64,000 bases of DNA from Bursaphelenchus xylophilus (lineage: Eukaryota > Nematoda > Chromadorea > Rhabditida > Aphelenchoididae). The notes under the pieces were generated by a model. That model saw nothing but the letters and a program-made list of their open reading frames with translations, was not told the DNA's origin and ran no database searches. Location: NCBI GenBank assembly GCA_904066235.2, contig CAJFCV020000006.1, forward strand, positions 2,356,001 to 2,420,000. Direction: 5' to 3'. The position numbers were made by a program, and so were the translations under genes. Shown here piece after piece: positions 9,401 through 18,200 of this stretch (its first letter is position 1; the number at the start of each line of letters is the position of its first letter).

Positions 9401-10993
9401 GCGCTCATTATTTTCCCGACAGACTTATAAACATCTTCATTCTCACCCTCGCCATGAAAGACATGATCAAGCAGGAAACAGGCGCTGCAGCGACCATTGA
9501 GGCGGTGACTCTCCAATCAATACAAACGCATACAATCAACGACACCAAGAGTTGAAAAACACATCGTATTAGGAGTCCGATCTTGTCGCCAATGCCATCG
9601 TGGACTCGCGAGATGTTGCTGTAAAATATTTTCCATTCATTTAAGAGTGAAGTACAGCTCTTCTTACTCATTGAGCTGTGTATTCAACGCTCCAAACCGT
9701 TGACGATCAAACCAACCAGCGTCTTGCCGCAGGACAGATTTGATAAATTTATTGCGCAAATGCGATGTGATATTTCTGGCTGCTAATTTGAGCGTGTAAT
9801 TCGAAGTCATGGAAGTAATGAGGACTGTGATTCCTATTCCAATGTTGATCTTGATCATCAACAGACCTCTGCTCCACAACTCGTCTTTGTCAATGCTCTA
9901 AATACGTATTATATACATGAAATTAGCAATGAAGCTACCCCTTGATCTCTCTCCAGCAACGCCGTTGTTAATTTCCCGGCCATTATGGAGGGCAGCGCCT
10001 GAATGCTGCCAGTGATCACGGCCGTTATCATGCCTATCGCGATTAGCGTTCGATCCGAACGGTCGGCGTATTTGAACTAAAATGTGAAGTTTTTCGAACA
10101 TTTTGGTTGGCGCAGCGACATTGTGCTCATAATCTTTCCGACAGACTGATATGTACTTGTGGGAAAACTCTTAACTATTTGACCATTTTAATACCTATGT
10201 AGGTTTTTATTAGGTTGATTCAAACGTTTTCAGCCATGTCGTTACAAATTTTTTGCCTAATATACACCCTTTTAAAAAGTGGGCTGTTTGCGGATTGTGA
10301 GTTTGTCGGGAAAATAATGAGCACTCTGACGCATCACAAATCACATTGCCGCCGAGAAAATGAATTGCGTCGCTGCAAAATCAAATTTATTTTCACTTCA
10401 GCGACACGATCGGCCCAGCAAAATTTTTCCCATTATTTTGCCGACAGACTGATATAAGGGTGGTCATATAAGAATTAAAAATTTTGTTTTCCCAAATCGC
10501 GATTTTCGGTATACAAAAAAGTCGACGCCCAAATCGAAAAATTGGCGTCGACTTAATTTTTTCAGCACCGAATTCCGAAGTGCGATGCTGACTGCACTGA
10601 TTTCGAAAAAATTAGAAAAATTCACCGGATTTCAGAATTCGGTGCCGTGAAATTTAAGTCGACGCCAATTTTTCGATTTCGGCGTCGACTTTCTGTGTAC
10701 CGAATATCGCGATTTGGGAAAACAAAACTTTTTATTCTTATATGACCACCTTTATATGGCTCCACATAACTTTTCAAGCACACTGTATTACCACTTACCA
10801 AGTCCAGAAACCCGACTGGTCTGGCTTGAAATCCCTCATTGGACAAATCCCCTCGACACAACAGCTTATTGATCCATTTCTCAAGCCCTTCGGCTTTGTA
10901 AATCGTCTCCTCATCGTCGAATTGTTGCGACAAATCTAGCGACTCTTCTTCGGCTCCATTACTTTTCCTTTTTTCCCCATCCACATGGCTCAT
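3420..10993 (-). CDS. P-glycoprotein-type ABC transporter (ABCB), Pgp-B
   Basis: ATP-driven efflux pump of the multidrug-resistance (ABCB) family, expected in the plasma membrane. Ten exons join in phase to 1277 aa: 10993-10799, 10076-9939, 9897-9668, 9618-9447, 8807-8397, 8353-8159, 7490-6788, 6167-5407, 4490-4363, 4320-3420. All introns are GT-AG. The layout is TMD1-NBD1-TMD2-NBD2. NBD1 has Walker A GHSGCGKS (about 438-445), signature LSGGQ (542-546) and Walker B ILLLDE (562-567). NBD2 has GPSGGGKS (about 1071-1078), LSGGQ (1175-1179), ILLLDE (1195-1200) and the H-loop IAHRLS. All key residues are present in both NBDs, so both ATP sites look competent. Length is normal for P-glycoproteins. 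It is the tandem paralogue of Pgp-A, 1.2 kb downstream on the same strand. That gap is too wide for a usual nematode operon. Introns are full of transposon remnants, but the frame is intact. Which of the nematode pgp genes it matches is not determined. Confidence 0.95.
4568..5128. repeat. large palindrome with Mite-A core (Pgp-B intron)
   Basis: Reverse-complement halves around about 4850. Each arm has a Mite-A end, then a segment around GGGCACTCTGAGCTTTCCC and its complement near 5055, then a second Mite-A half at the centre. A further Mite-A end lies at 4526-4566. The whole sits in the intron 4491-5406. Confidence 0.7.
5131..5385. mobile_element. Pal-P copy 1
   Basis: Defines the family: a palindrome whose ends read ACAGTG...GACCTGATCCAGTGGC and the complement GGATCAGGTCCGCCACTGT. 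The arms contain GGAAGTATCA and GTGGCAAAATG. The centre is GCGCGC-rich. No protein is encoded. It abuts the Mite-A palindrome on its left. Confidence 0.75.
6199..6352. mobile_element. Mite-B copy 1 (Pgp-B intron)
   Basis: Starts ATCAGTCTGTCGGGAAAATA followed by ATGTGGATTTGTCGCAG. It ends with the complement and AGACTAAT. The interior has the Mite-B mark CCGTCGCAAAGCGATAAT. TA is present at both ends. Confidence 0.75.
6398..6544. mobile_element. Mite-A copy (Pgp-B intron), type example
   Basis: Complete 147-bp copy with inverted ends TATCAGTTTGTCGGG and CCCGACAGACTGATA and interior CACTCTGTCGCATC, GAGAAAATAAGTTGTGTCGC, TCAGCGACGCG. The flanks are themselves inverted (AAAAAGCGTAG / CTACGCTTTTT), so a longer palindrome surrounds it. 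Confidence 0.8.
6615..6776. mobile_element. Mite-B copy 2 (Pgp-B intron)
   Basis: Full-length copy, ends TATCAGTATGTCGGG and CCCGACCGACTGATA, interior GGCTAGCCGTCGCAAAGCG. On its left is one unit of the GTGACTATTATGGTATCA tail that is tandemly repeated at 39.5 kb. The copy ends 12 bp before the exon that finishes at 6788. Confidence 0.75.
7555..7998. mobile_element. Rep-L copy (Pgp-B intron)
   Basis: A nearly full-length example of Rep-L. The left end is ACGCTCAGATTTTG and the right end is the complement AAAATCTGAGCGTCGCACTT. Subterminal AGCTCGC and its complement GCGAGCT lie in the two halves. Conserved interior blocks are GAGAGAGCACGC, GGAGAGCGGTCAGA, TTTTTGGCC and GAAACATTAG. No protein is encoded. 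Confidence 0.65.
8001..8132. mobile_element. truncated hAT-N copy (Pgp-B intron)
   Basis: Only the right part is present: CACATTCTTCCCAGTACTTT, then TTACTTTTCTGAACGC, then GAGCCGCTCAGAGCCGGAG and the terminus GTCAATCTCT. The 5' end is missing and joins Rep-L sequence directly. Confidence 0.6.
8960..9209. mobile_element. Pal-P copy 2 (Pgp-B intron)
   Basis: Complete palindrome with ACAGGGGACCAGATTCAGTG on the left and ACTGGATCAGGTCCCCCACT on the right. The arms show AAATGTGGCAAAATACCTCC and its complement. Confidence 0.75.
9318..9431. mobile_element. Mite-A right half (Pgp-B intron)
   Basis: Contains TTGTCGCTGAAGTGAAAAGC through TTTTCCCGACAGACTTATA. The left half is absent and replaced by Rep-L-like fragments. 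Confidence 0.65.
10106..10150. mobile_element. Mite-A terminal fragment
   Basis: Only the right end remains: GCGCAGCGACATTGTGCTCA, then a diverged CCGACAGACTGATA. It lies just upstream (on the plus strand) of the Pgp-B exon that starts at 10076. Confidence 0.5.
10300..10454. mobile_element. Mite-A copy (Pgp-B intron 1)
   Basis: Full-length copy, from GTTTGTCGGGAAAATAATG to CCGACAGACTGATA. It is directly abutted by a different inverted-repeat element on its right. Confidence 0.75.
10453..10756. mobile_element. 304-bp inverted-repeat element, ends TAAGGGTGGTCATATA
   Basis: Long imperfect inverted arms of about 120 bp. The left arm reads GGTGGTCATATAAGAATTAA, then TCCCAAATCGCGATTTTCGG, then GTCGACGCC. 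The right arm is the complement and ends TATATGACCACCTTTATA. TATA lies at both ends, as expected for a TA target. It is a single copy in this window and sits in Pgp-B intron 1. Confidence 0.75.
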
Positions 10994-11291
10994 AGTGCCA
11001 AAAACACAGCCGGAAGCAGATCAGGACTCAACGAGGAAGTAAGAAAACTCCGAGAAAGTTTCGCCGCGACTTCAAAATGTGAGCGCCAAAAATAGGAAGT
11101 GTCTCAATGCTTATCAATGCGTCTACGCGAAGAAAACAGTGACTTTTATGGGCTGGAAAAACAATTTGATTTTATGAAATGCAACAAACCGGGTGCTGAA
11201 TGAATTTTTGATTTGGTTTTGGACAGTTTTTTTGACTCTATGGTTGCTCTGGATGTGGGTGGGGTTGATTTTTTTTGCAATTTTAATTTGA

Positions 11292-11657
11292 CTAAAAATA
11301 AATAGGTGAGATGTAAGCCGAAGATTTTATTAAATTTTGCAGGGCTAAGGAAGTAAATACAATCCCCCAGTCCAGTTCAGACCCCCATGACCCAGTACAA
11401 CCACCTCTTCCAATCTGAACTGGTGTGTCGTCAGTATGTTTTTTTGAGGATGCTATCGGAGCTCCAAACAGCGGATCATCGTTGCCTGAAGCACAAGAAA
11501 GAATTTGGACGGTAACTGGGGCTTGATCTAAAACGTAGGGGGTTGGATGTACAACGTTGGGAGTTTGATATACTAAATATAATACATTTAGTATTGACCA
11601 CGACGGCCTGAATTTGAACACCAACATCATATAGGGATACTGGGCTCTAATTTGCAT
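11292..11657 (-). CDS. doubtful small open frame between the Pgp genes
   Basis: A 121-codon open frame on the Pgp strand in the Pgp-A/Pgp-B gap. Its middle is proline-, threonine- and serine-rich and its C-terminal half contains GRGGCTGSWGSELDWG. It has no signal peptide or known motif, base composition is not clearly coding, and TTTAG/TTCAG acceptor-like sites occur inside it. It could be a small gene, an untranslated exon or chance. I list it only because it is the one substantial frame in this gap. Confidence 0.15.
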   Translation of the reverse strand: MQIRAQYPYMMLVFKFRPSWSILNVLYLVYQTPNVVHPTPYVLDQAPVTVQILSCASGNDDPLFGAPIASSKKHTDDTPVQIGRGGCTGSWGSELDWGIVFTSLALQNLIKSSAYISPIYF

Positions 11658-11763
11658 TTTTGTATTATTATAATTTTAATAATACAATTTGAATACTGCA
11701 ATGTTTCTCTTGCTAGTAAGTTCAATTTGTCAAGCCGTCATTACCCGTTTCAAATTAGGGCGT

Positions 11764-11976
11764 CGCGACACTTGCGAGCAACCCCTTTGCGGGCAACCAA
11801 TTTGCGGGCAAATTTTTTGCGAGCAACCACTTTGCGGGCATAATTTGGGGGGCCACATTTGTGGGCAGCTGAAACATTTGCGGGAAGCTGAGACACTTGC
11901 GGGCAGCCTGGGACACTTGCGGGCAACCGACACTTGCGGGAAGCCGACATTTGCGGGCAACCGGCACCTGAGGGCA
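11764..11976. repeat. degenerate minisatellite with TTGCGGGCA core
   Basis: About a dozen imperfect units of roughly 12-18 bp, each with the core TTGCGGGCA or TTGCGAGCA joined by ACC, GCTGA or CCGACA spacers. Open frames rich in Cys/Pro on both strands come from the array. It lies in the 1.2-kb gap between Pgp-A and Pgp-B. Confidence 0.75.
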
Positions 11977-12161
11977 CCAAAAGACGAGCTCAGAATTAAT
12001 TATAAAATCACACGCGAACCACACAAGTCAATTCCATGCAGCACTGCTGATAATTCCAATTGTTTTTTAGCTCACAATCAGCCTCAAACCGTATCTTAAA
12101 ATATTTCTTTGGCTATTATATTGTGTCACCCCTCCTAAAAAATTATCATATCGTCACGCTT

Positions 12162-12167
12162 TTTAAT
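12162..12167 (-). promoter_or_regulatory. possible ATTAAA polyadenylation signal of Pgp-A
   Basis: The minus strand reads ATTAAA about 47 nt after the Pgp-A stop codon at 12214-12216. No canonical AATAAA was found closer. Confidence 0.35.
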
Positions 12168-12213
12168 TTCAATATTTATAATCTCGTTGAACAAACAAAC
12201 TAAGGCTAATTTT

Positions 12214-15200
12214 TCAATTCTCAGCTGTAGACTGAAGATCCTGTTTTCGTATCATATCCGCGTACGCGCCATCGGCATTCATCAATTCGGCGTGAGTGCC
12301 GACCTCGGTCACCCTTCCATTCGAGATGAAATATATTTTATCAGCATGCTGAATCGAGGACAGCCGGTGCGCGATGGTGATGCAGGTGCGGCCGCTGGCC
12401 GCCGTGTCGAGCGCCTGCTGCACGGCGCGCTCACTTTCCGCATCCAGCGCGGACGTGGCTTCGTCCAGCAGCAGGATTTTGGGCCGTCGGACCAATGCTC
12501 TGGCGATGGCGACGCGTTGCTTCTGCCCTCCGGACAATTGCGCGCCTTTCTCGCCGACTTCTGTGTCATAGCCTTCGGGGAGGTTTTCGATGAATTTCTT
12601 GGCGTTCGCCAGCTCGAATGCCTCCATTACCCAATGCGGATCGACGTCTTCCATCCCCAGTGTGGCGTTCTCATATATAGTGCCCGAAAATAGCACTGGC
12701 TCTTGTCCTACTAACGCCATTTCAGAGCGAAGATAGGACAACTTGAAGCTGTTGATCGCGTTCCCATCCACACTCACATTGCCGGACTTGGGCTCATAAA
12801 ATCGTTGCAAAAGATTGATAATCGTACTTTTTCCACCGCCACTTGGCCCCACCAACGCTATAGTCTCCCCAGCCAAAGCTTTGACATTCAGCCCGTTGGT
12901 AACGGTGATGTCGGGACGGGTGGGATACGAAAAGAAGACCTTCTCCGCTACCACATTCCCCATGACTTTGGGCGTCTCGCCGTACTCCTCGTTCGCGTCC
13001 ACGCAAAGGTCTTCGCCGAAGATGGAGAAGAGCGAGTTGGTCGCCGGCGCCGCGTGCATCATCTCCACCAGGGAGATGCTGATGAACAGGATCGACCAGG
13101 ACATGGTGCTCATCGTGTTGCAGGCCCTAGAAAAAGAACTTCTTACTTAAGTTTTTCCCGTCTTACATGAACATCCTGGTGACATCCGCGTCCCAATAAT
13201 AAATCATCCACAAGGCGCAGGAGTAACAAATGACGTCACTGAGATACATGGCCGATTGGGTGATGCTGAAGGTGACGGAGTCGGCCCATATCACCTAAAA
13301 TGCGATAACAAGAGGACTATCAGTCCGTCGGGAAAATAATGTGGATTTCTCGGGCCCATCATCGCCTTGCGACGGCTGGAGATTTAGTGTACGAGCGATG
13401 AGGCGAGATATTTTGCTACGACAAATCCACATTATTTTCCCGAGAGGCTGAGATCCCGGATGCGTCTCTAAGATTTTCTATTAACTTTTCACACATTTTG
13501 GGCATATGCCACATATGCATTCCCAAAAATTTCAGCTCGCGCTTTGCAGCGGCAGCTCAGATATTCAACCACCTTTGCTGTAGAGAGAATACGCAAAGCT
13601 CGGAGAGTGGTGAGGCAGTAGAAATAAGTCTAAAATTGTAAGGGGATATCTAAGCTTACGCAAAACTTAAAATAGGCTTAACCCAGTCTGCACCTAGCCA
13701 ACTTTTCATCGTATAACATATCCTCCGCAGGTTGCGCGCTTCTCATTTTCAAAAGACTTGATTTTTTGGAGGTGGTGGCCGCTCTGCGGAACCTTTACGG
13801 AAGCACTGCTCTTTACAATAGAATTAGGCATAATTAATAAGCGTTTCATACCAAAATTCGTGGAAAAACCAATTTTTTCCCACTTTTTTCACCTAAAAAT
13901 CTCGGTCATTTCTGCAAGGTACTAAGAACCTATATGTCTCTGAAAAAACTATTTTAAATTTGTGTCATGTTTGATCAAAAAGTACTTTGTTTTCATCAAA
14001 CTCACTTTTTTCTCCTCACTTTCCGGCGCTTCAAGACTTTGGTCATACTTTTCCGCAAAGTATTTCTCTCTAGTCAGCAGCTGGATAGTCTTGGTGTTTT
14101 CGATGATCTCCACCGCCAGTTTCGGGCTGTCATCGCGTTTCTGGACCGCGCGGATTCCATCCTGCATCATGCGCGCCATACATCCCAGAACGGCCAAGAT
14201 GGCGATGTACAGAATGGTCCCCACCACGCCGATATGCCAGGACATGGCGAACGTCACAATGAACTGCATAAATGTACAGAACGCGTTGTTCAGCACGTGG
14301 TAGAGGCGGATGTCCATCGCGGCCTTGCAGTTCAGACTGTCGTTGGTGATGCGTTGGACGAGTTTCGGTGGGGAGGTTTGAGGTCGGTCGAAGTAGGCGG
14401 CACCTTGCGACAGGATGGTGGACAAAGCGCGGACCTTCAGCTTGATCAGGACATTCTCTCCGGCCCAGTTGAGGAAAGCCAGCTGGAATGGAATGGTATT
14501 GGTGTTTTTATAAAGAAGTAATGTAAAAAAGGGGCGACTTTTCGGGTCGACTACAGTTCCGGTTAAAATAAAATTGATCGATATGAGGCGTAGAACAAGT
14601 GGAGGCCCCAAAAAGGGTGTAGGGGCTGCCTACGAAGCCTGGCAAAGCCGTTGGATGCTCGGCGGAGACTTGGCAAAGACTTAGAAACCGATTTTTCTAA
14701 TTTTTGATATTGCTAATTTTAGTTTTCTTCACCCTGAGCTATTGTAACCTATTTATAGAAAAGAACAAAACTTGCAGCCAAAAACGGAGATCCAAAGGTT
14801 TTATTTGGATACTATTGGAGTAAAGGATGTATAATAAAAAGCTTAAAATAGGTGATATACTATCTTAGGACTCGATCAATCTCATTATTTCTTTTAACCA
14901 AGCTTTCTTCTGGCCTCCTTCATGCATACAACGACCAATCGATACGACCAAAAGTATCATCGACCCTCGTAGCGCCAAAAAAACGATTTCACGGCCCAAA
15001 AATCATCTACTTCCTTGAAAATCAACATACACTCCCAAGAATCGCGATCAGCGCATAAAATCCGAGGGCGACGTTGAACCAACCAACCAGCTCCAACCCT
15101 ACAGCGAACTGCTCCCATGGCACTTCTTTGTTGCGGAATGCATCGAACAATAAAGTAAGCCCAACGACATAAAAGACCAGCTCCATTCCGCGAACACAGC

Positions 15201-18200
15201 AAAAAATGGCGCCGGTTATGAACTTTACATACTCTCCTTGGCAATTTTTGTAGAGAGTGAGTAGGCCATATCGAGGCTTACGGTCCGTATATTCGGGCTC
15301 TTCGGCTGCTATCTCGGCTGAAAATTGGGGGATGAGAATTTGTGGAGATTTTGGATTTTGCCCATTATTTTCCCGACACACTTCACAACTAAACTTACCG
15401 CCCAGATCCGGCACACTGACACTATCTCTGGACATCAAGGAGGACCCTCTCAGCGTCTCCTTTCTCTTCATCACCATCGGCTCTTCATTTGTTTGCTCCT
15501 TGTCCACACTCTTGAACTGTTGGTGTTTCACCAGCGACGAATACAGGCCGCCCTCCTTTTCGCTCAGCTCCACATGCGAGCCAATCTCCACGACCGCGCC
15601 GCTGTCGTACACGATGATTTTCTGCACGTCCCGCAACGTCGACAGCCGATGCGCGATGACGATGGTGGTGCGGCCTTGGGTTGCGTGCTTCAGCGCCTGC
15701 TGCACGTGGATTTCGCTCTCCGCATCCAACGCCGACGTGGCCTCGTCCAGCAGCAGGATCGGTGGGTTGTTGACGATGGCGCGGGCGATCGCAATTCGCT
15801 GCTTTTGCCCGCCGGAAAGCTGGATTTCCCCACTCCCAATGTTGGTGTTGTAGCCGTGCTCCAGTTTTTGGATAAAGTCGTGAGCATTGGCCATTCGACA
15901 AGCCCGCTCGGCCTTGTCCATTGTGATCGAGTCGTCTCCGAGCTTAATGTTTTCGAAGATACTCCCGTTGAAGAGGACGGGCTCTTGTTGGACGATGCCG
16001 ATGATTTGACGGAGAGTGGTGATCTTGAGGTTCCGAATGTCCACTCCGTCGATGGTGATCTTGCCGGCGGTCACGTCGTAGAGGCGGGTGAGCAGAGAGA
16101 TCTGGAAGAGATGAGCTTGGCAACTTCAGATGTCAGCAAAATTTTTTTGCAAACGAATTACATATTGTTTACTGTCTGCAAGTTTTATTAGCTCCGCAAA
16201 TTTTATTGGCTCTTTTTTACGGTAGACGAGCTATGGTCACTGAGAAAATACAGTCCAAAAAACACACTTGATGAATTTTAACTTCCGCTTTAAAGGTATG
16301 ACTATCTTTTCAAAGCAAAAAAATTTGCCGCTCAAGACGCGAGATCACTTCCATTCGGCCACTCCAACACGCTTTCGATGACTGTGTGACAGCCTAAATC
16401 AGTGTGTCGGGAAAATAATGAGCACGATGTTGCAACCAGAGATTTCCACGGTCAAAATTTTTGGCTCCGGCTCTCGGTTCCGTGAAAAATTTAAAAAGTC
16501 CTCCGGCTCCGAATCCCGGCTCCTATGCAAAATTTTTTTAAACATTTTTTCAAAAATAAACGTTATTAGTGCCAGAGATCATACAGCCAACGTTTTTGCA
16601 GTCAAGTCACATCCTCCGCAGTGTTTTCCAAGCAATTTGGTTTGCCAAAATAACGAAATTTTTACTTTTCTGACCGCTGCACGTCAAACTGAGGAGTCCG
16701 GTGACCGGAATAGACTCTTCGCTATCGGTTTTTTACATTTCGTCTTGATTTCCAGAGAAAGAGAGAAAAAAGACACGCAAAAGCGTACTCTCTCGCCCCG
16801 AAAATTCCCCATTTCTTCCCCGACAAAACGTTTTTTCGCGTCTTTTTTTGGCAAATTGCCAATCCATTCACCGGACTGTTTTAGCTTATCTCAGTTTGAC
16901 GTGCGCTGGGAAGCCTAGCTCCGACTTTGGGCTCGGGAGCCGGAGGCGACCCCAAAATTTCCGACTCCGGCTCTGGCTCCCGGCTCGGAGCCGTGGCAAT
17001 TTCTGGCTGCAACCAATCACGTCGTTGAAGTGAAAGCAATGTAATTTTTTCACGACACGATTCATTTTCTCGACGGCGATGATATTTTTGATGCAACAGA
17101 GAGCTCATTATTTTCCCGACAGACTGACAAAATGGCACCGGAAATAAGAAATTTTTTGTTTGGGCCAAAATTGTGACCTATGGCCAATTGGGCTTTTTTC
17201 TTGCGTTGTACATGCTCTATTTATGCTCTTCCAAATGTCATAGGTTTTGCGTTCGGAAGCCAAATGATTGCCGATATTTTTCTAATAAAAATTTGTGCCA
17301 AATGTTTACAAAATTAAAGGTCGTAGCTCGATCATCAACACCAGTAAAGGAGGACTTACTGATGTGCTTTTACCACACCCACTATGCCCAACCAACGCCA
17401 CGGTCTCTGAAGGTCGGGCTTCCCAAGTCACGCCCTTCAAAACTTGTCGATCTTTCCTGTTTGGATATGCGAACTTCACATCTTCAAATTTGATATGTCC
17501 TTTACAGTTTGGCAGTTCTTCTCCGTAGTCGTTGTAGCAATCGATATCGGGTATCTAGAGAGATAAAATATCACCTTTTTATAATAGTTTTTCCTCTCTT
17601 ACCCGCTCAATTTGCTGATAAATAATCGCAGCCGAAACTCGGGCCTTGAAAACGGACATGATATGCGGGCTAATAAAGCCCACAAAATACACACTCATCG
17701 TCAACATTGTCGTGATGATAAACACATCGCCCGAGGCGATCTCGTCCATGTAATACAGGTATCCGCCGTAAACTAGGCCAATCGCGAAGAACACATAGAT
17801 CACAACGAAGAACATCCCGTCGAACAGTCCCTGCCAAACCCCAATCAAAATCCCGTGAATGCGAGCGGCGAGCAACGAGTCATGGTATTTTTTGATCATC
17901 TCTTGTTGGCCATTACAGGACTGGACCGTCTTTACATTCATGATGGTCTCTTGAAGAATTGCGCCGGACTTGTCCAGAAGCGGAAGCTGCTTGGCAGTGG
18001 AACTGCTGATCATCTGAAAAAATCGGTTTTTTGCGACGATTTCTCAAAAGTGCGTGGACTTTTTGTCGCAAAGCTTTTCGCACTGTGCATTTCGCTTTTG
18101 CACTGTGTAATTCGAAGATCGCCGCGACGTACAACTCGGGGCAAAAAATCCTGTCACAAGTCTGTTCGTAAAGTTGCTGAGGTGATTTTTACGACATACA

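Larger units (their letters stand above)
16396..17129. mobile_element. Mite-A copy split by a hAT-N insertion
   Basis: The left piece 16396-16436 begins ATCAGTGTGTCGGGAAAATA. The right piece 17006-17129 resumes with CAACCAATCACGTCG and ends TTTTCCCGACAGACTGACA. Together they make one normal Mite-A of about 155 bp. Confidence 0.8.

Noticed and set aside
11652..12099. Cys/Pro-rich frames on both strands
   Set aside because: Produced by the TTGCGGGCA minisatellite; several overlapping frames are equally open.
12187..16191. Plus-strand frames of 168, 121, 184, 198 and 288 codons
   Set aside because: Antisense shadows of the GC-rich minus-strand Pgp-A exons; no domain or splice logic on the plus strand.
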